This document shows, one piece after another, positions 40,327-49,012 of a DNA stretch of 64,000 nucleotides. Each line of letters begins with the position of its first letter. The first letter of the stretch is position 1. Origin of the DNA: an uncultured Oscillospiraceae bacterium. GTDB lineage: Bacteria; Bacillota; Clostridia; Oscillospirales; Oscillospiraceae. The stretch covers positions 83,948 to 147,947 of the forward strand of contig CAAGBT010000065.1 in assembly GCA_900768135.1 (NCBI GenBank), given 5' to 3'. Below the pieces are notes generated by a model, which was not told the DNA's origin, did no database searches, and saw nothing but the letters and a program-made list of their open reading frames with translations. The position numbers and the translations under genes were made by a program.

Positions 40327-41223
40327 TCAGCGCCTTTTGGCGCTCAGCACGTTCAGCAGCACATAAAGCGCCGTCAGCACTGCAACCGCTGCAATCAGGA
40401 TCAGGTACATGGCGGGAACCGATACCTTTTCGCCATAGAAATACAGGTTGCAGTCGATCGAATCGCGGATCATTTCAACCGCCTCATCAGGAAAACCCGC
40501 AGCGCGCAGCTCCGCGTAAACGCCGCGCAGCGCATGGTTGCGCAGAAGGCTTGTGCCATAAGTTCCCGGCAGGAACGAAAGCGCTTTCTGCAGCCCCTCC
40601 GAGAAGTTTGAGATCGGCATATACGCGCCGCAGAGAAAGCCGTAGCCCGCGCTGACGATGGTGCCGACCGCCGAGGCCTGCCCGCTTGTTGACAGGAAAA
40701 AATTTACGCAGGAGGAAAGCGCCACGCCGAACAGCGTGAGCAGCACTACGTCCAGCAGCAGCGCCAGCACGTCTGCAGCCGACAGATACCAGCCCATGCG
40801 GGCAAGATACGCAAGGCAAACCGCATACGCCGTAACGCTTACAATGAGCGTGGTGAGCGCCGAGGCGCAGAAGTAGCCCACCGCCAGCGTTGAGCGCCGG
40901 ACGGGCGAGACCGTCAGGTCGCGCCGCGCGCCGCTCACCTTGTCCTGCACCATCAGCAGATTCGAGCAGAACGCCACCGTCACGCAGCTCACCGCCAGCA
41001 GCGATGAGGCGAGCTGCCCGCCCACCGTTGCATCGATCAGGCTCTCCTCCACGCTGAAAAACGCGGGAAGCGCCGAGGTAAAGCTGTCGCGGTAAATACC
41101 GGCAAGAAACGTGCCGTACAGCACCAGCAGGATCAGCGGCGTGATGAGCGAGGTGAAGAACATTCCCTTGTCGTGAAAAAACAGCTTGACATTGCGCCGG
41201 ATCAGCGCACCCAGTCCTGTCAT
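40327..41223 (-). CDS. ABC-2 family permease, drug-exporter type
   Basis: 298 residues with six membrane helices: an amphipathic start (GALIRRNVKLFFHDKG), MFFTSLITPLILLVLYGTFL, and the ABC-2 motif near VGTIVSAGYGFLCGAYMPIS, typical of DrrB/ YhhJ-like permeases. Encoded with the following ATPase, whose end it overlaps by 4 bases. Substrate unknown, likely a drug, lipid or antimicrobial peptide. Confidence 0.88.
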   Translation of the reverse strand: MTGLGALIRRNVKLFFHDKGMFFTSLITPLILLVLYGTFLAGIYRDSFTSALPAFFSVEESLIDATVGGQLASSLLAVSCVTVAFCSNLLMVQDKVSGARRDLTVSPVRRSTLAVGYFCASALTTLIVSVTAYAVCLAYLARMGWYLSAADVLALLLDVVLLTLFGVALSSCVNFFLSTSGQASAVGTIVSAGYGFLCGAYMPISNFSEGLQKALSFLPGTYGTSLLRNHALRGVYAELRAAGFPDEAVEMIRDSIDCNLYFYGEKVSVPAMYLILIAAVAVLTALYVLLNVLSAKRR

Positions 41224-42134
41224 TTTGCCGCACCCCCCGTCAGCTTTTTGCCCGTTACGGCAAGAAACACATCATCCATCTTTCCCTTCGTCAGCTCATA
41301 ATCCGTAAAAAGCTCCGGATGCGCCGTAATGAGCTTCGTTGCCGCCGCAGGATCCGGCACGGATACGCGCACCGCATCGCGGATCGTCTCGCACGGGCAG
41401 CCGAGCGTCTCCGCCTGCTCCGCCGTCACGCCGTAAAGCGTAAGGAAGTCGCCCGTCCAGGTGTTTTTCAGCGTGAGCGGCGTCCCCTCGGCGGCAATGC
41501 GTCCGGCGTCAAGGATGATGACATAATCCGCATCGGCCGCCTCCTCCATGTAATGCGTGGTGAGGAAAACCGTCAGCTCTTCCTCCCGGCGCAGCCGCTG
41601 CACCACGTCCCAGAGAAGCCTGCGCGTCTGCGGGTCAAGCCCGGTGGTCGGCTCGTCCAGAATAAGGATCTCCGGCCGGTGCAGCAGCGCGCGGGCGATA
41701 TCGATACGGCGGCGCTGCCCGCCGGAAAGCTTGCCCAGCGTGCGGCCAAGCAGCGGCTCCAGCTCCAGCAGCGCGGAAAGCTCGGCAAGGCGGGCGCGGA
41801 AGCGTTCGCCGGTGATGCCGTAGAGCGCGGCGCGCGAACGCAGGTTCTCGCGCACAGACAGCACGCTGTCGAGCGCGGAATACTGGAAGACCACGCCAAG
41901 CCGCTGCGAAATGACAGCCGGCGCATGGTCGATCTCCTCCCCGCACACGCGCACGCTGCCGCTGTCCTTTTCCAGCTGTCCGCAGAGAATGGAAATGGTG
42001 GTGGATTTGCCCGCGCCGTTCACGCCCAGAAAAGCGAACAGCTCGCCCCGCTGCACATGAAACGACAGATCCTGCACGGCTCTGACCTCGCCAAAGCTCT
42101 TGCAGAGATGCTCAATTTCTATGATGTGTTCCAT
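41220..42134 (-). CDS. ABC transporter ATP-binding protein, DrrA-like
   Basis: 304 residues: Walker A GVNGAGKST (37-45), signature LSGGQRRRIDIARALLH, Walker B ILILDEPTTGLDPQTRR, H-loop TTHYMEEA, and the C-terminal extension typical of daunorubicin-resistance ATPases. First gene of a four-gene leftward run (ATPase-permease, ATPase-permease). A good promoter with an operator palindrome lies just upstream. Confidence 0.94.
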   Translation of the reverse strand: MEHIIEIEHLCKSFGEVRAVQDLSFHVQRGELFAFLGVNGAGKSTTISILCGQLEKDSGSVRVCGEEIDHAPAVISQRLGVVFQYSALDSVLSVRENLRSRAALYGITGERFRARLAELSALLELEPLLGRTLGKLSGGQRRRIDIARALLHRPEILILDEPTTGLDPQTRRLLWDVVQRLRREEELTVFLTTHYMEEAADADYVIILDAGRIAAEGTPLTLKNTWTGDFLTLYGVTAEQAETLGCPCETIRDAVRVSVPDPAAATKLITAHPELFTDYELTKGKMDDVFLAVTGKKLTGGAAK

Positions 42135-42163
42135 AGTTGTCTCCCGAATTTGATACCTGAATA

Positions 42164-42202
42164 TGATATCTAAATGATATCAAATAGAATTCTGCTTGTC
42201 AA
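42164..42202 (-). promoter_or_regulatory. Promoter with overlapping operator palindrome, ABC operon
   Basis: Minus strand TTGACA (42202-42197), 17-base spacer, TATCAT (42179-42174). The -10 lies inside the palindrome TGATATC-ATTTA-GATATCA (42164-42182); a further GGTATCA copy is 13 bases downstream. Confidence 0.72.
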
Positions 42203-42243
42203 CTCTGGTCCTGTAAAATTCCGGTAAAATCATGCGCAGGCAT

Positions 42244-43242
42244 TCAGCGGCCGCTGCGGCTGCGCTGCACCAGCGAAACCACCGCCATCACCGCCGCATA
42301 CAGCACGCCGCCGATGGCCCAGATGAACCAGCTGTACTTTGCCTGCCCGTTGCCCATGGGTCCAAAGGTGTAAAACAGGAAAATTGCCGTCACGCTCAGC
42401 CAGTAGATCAGGCTGACCGCGCCTTTCACGCCGCTGAGCGCCTTGCTACGGCGCGTGTAGTCGCCCTCCTCCAGCAGCTGATCCATCGCGCCGCAGTACG
42501 TCCCGGTCAGCACGAACAGCGCCGCGCCGATCCCGGCGACGAACAGCAGTATGCAGATGGATGCGACGTAGTAAAAATCCGCCGTGTCGAAGCAGGAGGC
42601 GATGAACAGCGGCGCCACCGAAAGAATGCAGAGGATCGTTGCAAGGATGCTGCGGCGCGTGTGCGTGTCCTGATAGTCCCTGCGGCGTTCGCGCACCATG
42701 CCGCTCACGCCGTATTCCGTTTCAAACGGTTCCTTTTCCAGAAACTCGAACTCCTTCACCTTTGCCGCCTGCGAAAGAAAGATCGCCACGCCCGCCGCCA
42801 CCAGCACCAGCAGCACGCAGAGACCGATCCCCGCCGCAGCATTTTCGGAAATACCGAAGCGCTGCACCTCGCTCATTGCCGCAAGCATCAGCAGGCATAC
42901 GGGGGAAACGACGCACAAAAGCGTTGCCAGCGCAAGCTTCGGCGCGGCCGCGCGCCGGAGCGCCAGGTATCGCGCCGCCTGCTCCATCGTCACGCGGCGC
43001 AGCGGCGCGGCGTCGTCAGCCGGGGTGGAGGGTCCTTCCTCCTCCAGCTCGTCCTTGAGCAGATAGTCCGTGCTTACGCCGAAAAGGCGACTCATCTGCA
43101 CCACCTTATCCATATCGGGTACGGACTGCGCGCCCTCCCACTTGGATACCGACTGGCGCGTTACGCCCAGCTGGTTTGCCAGCTCCTCCTGCGACCAGCC
43201 CGCTTTCTTGCGAAGTAAAATAATTTTGTCTGCCAGAATCAT
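42244..43242 (-). CDS. XRE-family regulator with C-terminal membrane domain
   Basis: 332 residues. N-terminal HTH (KIILLRKKAGWSQEELANQLGVTRQSVSKWEGAQSVPDM...LFGVSTDYLLKDE) is followed by about four membrane segments (ASLALATLLCVVSPVCLLMLA; the end ...SWFIWAIGGVLYAAVMAVVSL). HTH proteins with tethered membrane domains are common in gut Clostridia, where they may sense envelope state. Start: GGGAGGAAC lies 8 bases before ATG 43242. Sits between the ABC operon and a TetR gene and may control either. Confidence 0.85.
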   Translation of the reverse strand: MILADKIILLRKKAGWSQEELANQLGVTRQSVSKWEGAQSVPDMDKVVQMSRLFGVSTDYLLKDELEEEGPSTPADDAAPLRRVTMEQAARYLALRRAAAPKLALATLLCVVSPVCLLMLAAMSEVQRFGISENAAAGIGLCVLLVLVAAGVAIFLSQAAKVKEFEFLEKEPFETEYGVSGMVRERRRDYQDTHTRRSILATILCILSVAPLFIASCFDTADFYYVASICILLFVAGIGAALFVLTGTYCGAMDQLLEEGDYTRRSKALSGVKGAVSLIYWLSVTAIFLFYTFGPMGNGQAKYSWFIWAIGGVLYAAVMAVVSLVQRSRSGR

Positions 43243-43393
43243 GGTATGGTTCCTCCCTGTTTGCCATGCGCCCGGGGCGCACCTGTTTTGTGATGGCGGC
43301 ATCATACCGTTTCCGGCGGTTGCGCACAAGAAAGCGGGCCATGAAATCTGTCAACCGCCGGTTGCAATGCTGCAATTCCGCCCGCTTTGCCGT

Positions 43394-44056
43394 TTATCGC
43401 GCCCCGCCGAGATCCGGGTTGTTGCGGCGCACGAAGTCGCTCTCCGCCGTGCCGCGCTTTGCCGGCTGCACCCCGGTAAAGGGGACGGAATCGCTCTTGA
43501 GTACATAGATCATCCCGCGGAAGATCTCGCCAAGATTTACGGCAAGCTCCGCATCCGTGAACGAGCAGATCCCCGTGGCGCACAGCACGCACAGCCCATA
43601 GGTATAGATCCACATCTGGCGGAACAGGCGCTCCGCCTGCGCTGCGCTGGCATGGTAGTCCCGTTGGATGATCGCAAGATCCTGCTCGCTGTCAAACGCG
43701 CTTTCCCGCACCGCGTCTTCAAATTCCAGCGCGGCGCCGCCGCGCTGCATGAACAGCAGCTGAAACAGCTTTGGCTGCTCCTGCGCAAACTTTACCCACT
43801 GCATCCCGCGCATTTTGTAAGCCGGGTCAAAATCCTCCGCCACCGACATATAGCTGGCGAAGCATTCCCTCGCCTTTGCGCACACGGCAGTTCTCAGCTC
43901 CGCCATGTCGGTAAAGGCCGTGAAGATCGGGCGGGCGGAGCTGCCCAGCCGCGCGCCCAGCTCGCGCGCCGTCAGCGCGGCGCTCCCCTGCTCGCGCACC
44001 AGTTCAAATGCGGCTGCGGTCACTTCTTCTCTGGTAAATTTCGGTTTTGGCGGCAT
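43394..44056 (-). CDS. TetR/AcrR-family regulator
   Basis: 220 residues. The HTH is FTREEVTAAAFELVREQGSAALTARELGARLGSSARPIFTAF, followed by a helical ligand domain (WG-type, with AERLFRQMWIYTYGLCVLCATG). AAGGGTGA precedes ATG 44056. Its own promoter region has a TGTTTcaAAACA partial palindrome that it may bind. The ABC genes downstream are likely targets by proximity. Confidence 0.88.
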   Translation of the reverse strand: MPPKPKFTREEVTAAAFELVREQGSAALTARELGARLGSSARPIFTAFTDMAELRTAVCAKARECFASYMSVAEDFDPAYKMRGMQWVKFAQEQPKLFQLLFMQRGGAALEFEDAVRESAFDSEQDLAIIQRDYHASAAQAERLFRQMWIYTYGLCVLCATGICSFTDAELAVNLGEIFRGMIYVLKSDSVPFTGVQPAKRGTAESDFVRRNNPDLGGAR

Positions 44057-44107
44057 CAGATCACCCTTTTTTGTTCTGAATCTAATGTTTTGAAACAAGC
44101 GTTGCTT

Positions 44108-44135
44108 ATTATAACACACTTTTCCCCGTTGTCAA
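44108..44135 (-). promoter_or_regulatory. TetR gene promoter
   Basis: Minus strand TTGACA (44135-44130), 16-base spacer, TATAAT (44113-44108). Confidence 0.8.
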
Positions 44136-44140
44136 CAGCA

Positions 44141-44173
44141 AAAAAAGGGGAGCGTCCGAAGACGCTCCCCTTT
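44141..44173 (-). terminator. Terminator of the NCS2 permease gene
   Basis: AAAGGGGAGCGTC, loop, GACGCTCCCCTTT; the minus strand continues TTTTTTGCTG. Confidence 0.85.
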
Positions 44174-44189
44174 CAGCACAGGAAAACAC

Positions 44190-45614
44190 TTACACAACAG
44201 CAAAGAACTTGACGAGGAACAGCGCAGAGATCACATAAGTCAGCACGCTGACTTCCTTCGCCTTGCCGGAAAGAACCTTGACGAAGGTGTAGGAGATCAG
44301 ACCAAGACCGATGGCATGGCCGATGGATCCGGAAATGGGCATACCGATGAGCATGATGGACACCGGCAGCATCTGATCCATATCGTCGAAGTTGACCTTC
44401 TTGAGACCCTGGAGCATCAGCACGCCGACATAGATGAGGGCGGCAGAGGTCGCAGCACCGGGAATGATGGCGGCGACGGGGGCGAGGAACATACAGGCGA
44501 GGAAGAGGATGGCGGTGGTCAGCGCGGTGAGACCGGTGCGGCCGCCGGCCTCAACGCCGGAGGCGGACTCGATGAACGTGGTGACGGTGGAGGTACCGGT
44601 GCAGGCGCCGGCGACCGTGCCGATGGCGTCAGAGAGCAGGGCTTCCTTCATGTTGGGCATGTTGCCCTCTTCATCGACCATACCGGCGCGGGAAGCCGTA
44701 CCGACGAGGGTGCCGATGGTATCGAACATATCGATCATGCAGAAGGTGATGACGAGCGTAATGGCGGTGAACCAGCCGATATTCACAAAGCCCGCAAAGT
44801 CAAACTTGAAGAGCGTGGTGGAAACCATGTCGGCAAAGGGCGGAATGAAGCTCGCCGTGGCAAGCCCGGCAAAGGGGTTCACGCCAAGGAACAGGAAGCT
44901 GCCTGCCCAGTAAAGGACGGAGGAGAAGAGCATGCCGAGCAGAACGGCGGCCTTGACGCCCTTCTTGGCAAGAACGACCATGACGAAAACGCCGAGGAAC
45001 GCGGTGGCAACGGTCAGAACCATCGTGTTGTAGCCGACCTCGCCCATGCTGCCCTTGATGATGCTGGGCGTGAGCGCGCCGAAGAAGTCGCGCAGCATAT
45101 AGAACGGGCCGCCGTTTTCCGAGTAAATGCCGATGTTGGAGCCAAGACCGACGTTCATGAGCATCAGGCCGATGGCGGGCGCGATGCCGTAGCGCACGCC
45201 GAGGGGGATGGCCTCGACGATCTTCTCGCGGATCTTGAGAAGGGTAAGCACAAGGAACACGATGCCTTCAACGAGGATAATGACAAGGCCTGCCTGGAAG
45301 GCAGACTCATACTCGCACTCGTTGATCACGGCGATGTTGGCAACAACCACTGCGAAGAAGCTGTTGAGACCCATGCCCGGCGCCATGACGAAGGGCTTGT
45401 TGGCAAGGAACGCCATGCAGATGGTACCAATGGCGGAGGCGATACAGGTGGCAAGGAACACACCGTTCCACAGCGGGGTGCCGACTGCGAAGTTGGTGAG
45501 CAGGTTGGGGTTCAGGGCGATGATGTAAGCCATCGTCATGAACGTGGTCAGGCCGGCAAGCAGCTCCGTTTTTACGGTGGTGCCGTTTGCCTTGAGCTTA
45601 AACAGTTTTTCCAT
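44190..45614 (-). CDS. NCS2-family purine permease (PbuG/AzgA-like)
   Basis: 474 residues, about 12-14 membrane segments. Family marks: TTFMTMAYIIALNP at the start, FVMAPGMGLNSFFAV, and FCMIDMFDTIGTLVGTASRAGMVDEEGNMPNMKEALLSDAIGT near the centre, the AzgA-like signature of hypoxanthine/guanine/adenine carriers. Imports purine bases with protons. No purine riboswitch core was visible in the 5' region. A TTGCTT-17-TATAAT promoter lies upstream. Confidence 0.92.
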   Translation of the reverse strand: MEKLFKLKANGTTVKTELLAGLTTFMTMAYIIALNPNLLTNFAVGTPLWNGVFLATCIASAIGTICMAFLANKPFVMAPGMGLNSFFAVVVANIAVINECEYESAFQAGLVIILVEGIVFLVLTLLKIREKIVEAIPLGVRYGIAPAIGLMLMNVGLGSNIGIYSENGGPFYMLRDFFGALTPSIIKGSMGEVGYNTMVLTVATAFLGVFVMVVLAKKGVKAAVLLGMLFSSVLYWAGSFLFLGVNPFAGLATASFIPPFADMVSTTLFKFDFAGFVNIGWFTAITLVITFCMIDMFDTIGTLVGTASRAGMVDEEGNMPNMKEALLSDAIGTVAGACTGTSTVTTFIESASGVEAGGRTGLTALTTAILFLACMFLAPVAAIIPGAATSAALIYVGVLMLQGLKKVNFDDMDQMLPVSIMLIGMPISGSIGHAIGLGLISYTFVKVLSGKAKEVSVLTYVISALFLVKFFAVV

Positions 45615-45653
45615 AATTTCTCCCTTTCTTTGTTTTCATGTGCTTTTGTGCTT

Positions 45654-45675
45654 TCTCCTGAAAAAATTCAGGAGG
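45654..45675 (-). other. Leader hairpin of the NCS2 permease
   Basis: CTCCTGAA-tttttt-like loop-TTCAGGAG between promoter and start codon. Not followed by a T-run; it contains CCTCC, so it could pair with a ribosome binding site. Function unclear. Confidence 0.45.
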
Positions 45676-45696
45676 CAAAACAAATTTGCGGCTATT

Positions 45697-45725
45697 ATTA
45701 TAAATGCTTTGCTAAGAAAAAGCAA
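45697..45725 (-). promoter_or_regulatory. NCS2 permease promoter
   Basis: Minus strand TTGCTT (45725-45720), 17-base spacer, TATAAT (45702-45697). Confidence 0.75.
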
Positions 45726-45785
45726 GTATTCCGCCGCCATTTGACAGATTTTCTCTTCCTTCACCAATACAGCGCACAGTTGCTG

Positions 45786-45814
45786 TTGTGTTTTGCGGCG
45801 CTTTGCGCTATACT
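45786..45814 (+). promoter_or_regulatory. polA operon promoter
   Basis: TTGTGT (45786-45791), 17-base spacer, TATACT (45809-45814). Confidence 0.65.
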
Positions 45815-45852
45815 GTATTTAGTATAAATTTGCGCTTTGGGAGGCTTGTTCC

Positions 45853-48504
45853 ATGAAGCTGATGATACTGGACGGCAACTCCATCATCAACCGCGCCTAT
45901 TATGGCATCCGCCCGCTCACCACGCGCGACGGCTTTTTCACCCACGCAATCTTCGGCTTTCTCACGATGCTCAGCCGTCTGCTCGATGAGGAAGCGCCGG
46001 AAGCGCTGTGCGTTGCCTTTGACCGCCGCGAGCCGACGTTCCGCCATTTGGAGTACGAGGACTATAAGGCCACGCGCCACGCCATGCCGGAGGAGCTTGC
46101 CATGCAGCTGCCCGTCCTGAAGGACGTGCTGGATGCGATGAACATCCCGCGCTACGAGCTCTCAGGCTTTGAGGCGGATGATCTGATCGGCACGATCTCG
46201 CGCAAATGCGAAAAAGAGGGGTGGGACTGCGTTATTGCCACGGGAGACAAGGACTCTTTGCAGCTTGTCACCGAACACACCACCGTAAAGCTCATCTCCA
46301 CGCGCATGGGGCAGACAACCACCAGGGACATGACACCCGAAACATTTTTTGAAGCCTACGGCTTCGCGCCCGTCCACATCGTTGATCTCAAGGCGCTGAT
46401 GGGCGATGCGAGCGACAATATCCCAGGCGTGCCTGGCGTGGGCGAAAAGACGGCCATGGCACTCATCCAGAAATATCAGAGCATCGACGAGATCTACCGT
46501 CTGCTGCCCGACATCGAGGCGAAGCCGGGCGTTATCAAAAAGCTGACCGAGGGGGAAGAGAGCGCGCGGCAGAGCTTCCGCCTTGCCGCCATCGTCACCG
46601 ATGCGCCGCTGGACTTCTCCCCGCAGAAAAACCTGCGCAAGGCGCCGTCCGATGCGCTCTACCCGCTCTTTATGAAGCTGGAATTTACAAAGCTCATCGA
46701 CAAATACGCTCTCAAGCCGCCCGCCGAGGCCCCCGCCGCTGAAGAACCGGTCGATCTCACGGTGACCGCCGAGGCAGTGACCACAGCGGAAAAGGCAGAA
46801 GAATTTCTCGCGCTTTTCCGCAAGGCTGAGCACGTGACGCTGCTGGCGCTGCCCGACCTCTCCGGCGTGATCGTGGACTGCGACACGGGTGAACATTCCG
46901 CCGTTTCCGCCGAGTTTTACTTCAGCCGCTATGCGGGCGACTGGAACGCGCTGCTGCGCGCGCTGTTCTCGGACGATATCAAGAAGGTCAGCCACAACGT
47001 CAAGGATCTCCAGCGCACGCTGCTGGAAAACGGTCTTCCCATCGAGGGCTTCATCTTTGACACGGCGCTTGCGGGCTATTTGCTGGATGCAACGGCAGGC
47101 AGGTATGACATCGCTTCGCTATTTGCCGCTTACTTTCACCGGACGCTCGCCGAGCCGAAGCACTTGGAGTCCGAGGCCTTCTCGATGCTCGGCGACACCG
47201 CGGAGGCCGAGGCAGCATTCCACATCTATGTCAGCGCCGTCGATGCGCTGTATGAGGCGCTCGCTCCCGCCATGGAAGAGCGGCAGCTGCACACGCTCTA
47301 TTATGAAGTGGAGCTGCCGCTGTGCGCTGTGCTTGCGCGCATGGAATGCACCGGGATGCGCGTGGACGCAAATGCGCTCGCCGCCTTCGGCAGCGAGATG
47401 GACGCGCAGCTCAAGGCGCTGGAGCAGTGCATCTGCGAGAAGGCGGGCGCGCCGTTCAACATCAACTCCCCCAAACAGCTGGGCGAGGTGCTTTTTGAAA
47501 GATTGCAGCTCCCGCACGGCAAGAAGACGAAGACCGGCTGGTCTACAAATGCGGACGTGCTGGAGAAGCTGCGTTGGGAAAACCCCATCGTGGAAGAGGT
47601 GCTGCAATACCGCCAGTACGCCAAGTTCCGCTCAACGTATTGCGATGGGCTGCTGAAGGTCATCGCGCCCGACGGGCGCATCCACACAAGCTTCCAGATG
47701 ACCGCGACGGCGACGGGGCGGCTCAGCTCGACCGAGCCGAACCTGCAGAACATTCCCACGCGCACGCAGCTTGGCAGCGAGTTCCGCCGGATGTTCATCC
47801 CGGCTGACGGCTGCGTGCTGGTCGATGCCGACTACAGCCAGATCGAGCTGCGCCTGCTGGCCCATATTGCAGACGATGAAGCGATGAAGCAGGCGTTTCT
47901 GTCCGGCGAGGACATCCACACCGTTACGGCCGCGCAGGTCTTCGGCGTGCCGGCGGAGCAGGTCACCCGGCAGATGCGCTCGCACGCGAAGGCCGTCAAT
48001 TTCGGCATCGTGTACGGCATTTCCGCCTTCTCCCTTGCGCAGGACATCGGCGTGCCGGTGTATGAAGCAAAGGAGTATATCGAGACCTATTTCGAGCGCT
48101 TTCCCGGCATCCGCCGCTATATGGACGAGGTGGTAAAGCAGGCAAAGGAGCGCGGCTATGTTGAAACGCTGATGCACCGCCGCCGCGCGCTGCCCGAGCT
48201 GACTGCCAGCAACTTCAATACCCGCTCGTTCGGCGAACGGGTGGCGCGCAATATGCCCATTCAGGGAACGGCGGCGGACGTGATCAAGCTTGCGATGGTG
48301 CGTGTGGACGAACGGCTGCGCAGGGAAAAGCGCGCGGCAAGGCTCATTTTGCAGGTACACGACGAGCTGATCGTTGAATGCCCCGAGGCGGAAAAGGAAG
48401 CGGTCGCGGCGCTGCTCACGGAAGAGATGGAAGGCGCGGTGTGCCTCTCCGTTCCGCTGACAGCGGAGGCCCACTGGGGCAAAAACTGGCTGGACGCCAA
48501 ATAA
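45853..48504 (+). CDS. polA: DNA polymerase I
   Basis: 883 residues. Order: 5' nuclease (1-~290, with LMILDGNSIINRAYYGI, LCVAFDRREPTFR and ATGDKDSLQLV), a 3'-5' exonuclease-like domain (~310-480) and the polymerase (~500-883; motif A DADYSQIELRLLAH, motif B RSHAKAVNFGIVYG, motif C QVHDELIVECPE). The exonuclease-like domain lacks the DxE motif (EHVTLLALPDLSG instead), so proofreading is probably absent, as in many Firmicute PolA. GGGAGG precedes the ATG. First gene of polA-rimI-tsaD. Confidence 0.97.
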   Translation: MKLMILDGNSIINRAYYGIRPLTTRDGFFTHAIFGFLTMLSRLLDEEAPEALCVAFDRREPTFRHLEYEDYKATRHAMPEELAMQLPVLKDVLDAMNIPRYELSGFEADDLIGTISRKCEKEGWDCVIATGDKDSLQLVTEHTTVKLISTRMGQTTTRDMTPETFFEAYGFAPVHIVDLKALMGDASDNIPGVPGVGEKTAMALIQKYQSIDEIYRLLPDIEAKPGVIKKLTEGEESARQSFRLAAIVTDAPLDFSPQKNLRKAPSDALYPLFMKLEFTKLIDKYALKPPAEAPAAEEPVDLTVTAEAVTTAEKAEEFLALFRKAEHVTLLALPDLSGVIVDCDTGEHSAVSAEFYFSRYAGDWNALLRALFSDDIKKVSHNVKDLQRTLLENGLPIEGFIFDTALAGYLLDATAGRYDIASLFAAYFHRTLAEPKHLESEAFSMLGDTAEAEAAFHIYVSAVDALYEALAPAMEERQLHTLYYEVELPLCAVLARMECTGMRVDANALAAFGSEMDAQLKALEQCICEKAGAPFNINSPKQLGEVLFERLQLPHGKKTKTGWSTNADVLEKLRWENPIVEEVLQYRQYAKFRSTYCDGLLKVIAPDGRIHTSFQMTATATGRLSSTEPNLQNIPTRTQLGSEFRRMFIPADGCVLVDADYSQIELRLLAHIADDEAMKQAFLSGEDIHTVTAAQVFGVPAEQVTRQMRSHAKAVNFGIVYGISAFSLAQDIGVPVYEAKEYIETYFERFPGIRRYMDEVVKQAKERGYVETLMHRRRALPELTASNFNTRSFGERVARNMPIQGTAADVIKLAMVRVDERLRREKRAARLILQVHDELIVECPEAEKEAVAALLTEEMEGAVCLSVPLTAEAHWGKNWLDAK

Positions 48505-48520
48505 GCGCGGAGGAAACCGT

Positions 48521-49012
48521 ATGGAACACTTGAAAAAGCAGGTTCGCATCATTCCAATGACGAACGAGCATCTTGACGAGGTGGCGGCGCTGGAGCAGGA
48601 ATGCTTCTCCACGCCCTGGTCGCGCAATATGCTGGCCGAGGAGCTGGAGAACGCCTGTTCCGCCTTTCTCGTTGCGCTCGATGCGGCGGACGGCAGCGTT
48701 GTGGGCTACGCAGGGCTGCTTGCCATTGCGGGCGAGGGCTATATCACCAATGTCGCCGTCCGGCCCGAGAGCCGCCGCGGCGGCGTGGCGGGCCAGCTGC
48801 TGGACGTCTTCATCCGCTTTGCCGAGGGCAGCGGACTCGCCTTTCTTACGCTGGAGGTGCGCGCGGGCAACTATCCCGCCATCGCGCTTTACGGCAGCCG
48901 CGGCTTCCGCGGCGTGGGACGGCGCAAGAACTACTACGAGCATCCGAAGGAGGATGCCATCATCATGACGCGCACGTTCGGCGCGCCGCAGGAAACGGAG
49001 GCGGAGGTATGA
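48521..49012 (+). CDS. rimI: Ribosomal protein S18 N-acetyltransferase-like GNAT
   Basis: 163 residues with the RimI pattern: VAALEQECFSTPWSRNMLAEEL, GYAGLLAIAGEGYITNVAVRPESRRGGVAGQLL (acetyl-CoA loop), AFLTLEVRAGNYPAIALYGSRGFRGVGRRKNYY. Next to tsaD as in most bacteria. Overlaps tsaD by 4 bases; GGAGGAAAC precedes the ATG. Confidence 0.92.
   Translation: MEHLKKQVRIIPMTNEHLDEVAALEQECFSTPWSRNMLAEELENACSAFLVALDAADGSVVGYAGLLAIAGEGYITNVAVRPESRRGGVAGQLLDVFIRFAEGSGLAFLTLEVRAGNYPAIALYGSRGFRGVGRRKNYYEHPKEDAIIMTRTFGAPQETEAEV

Noticed and set aside
45615..45852. Purine riboswitch before the NCS2 permease
   Set aside because: No three-way junction core was visible; only a small hairpin and a promoter.
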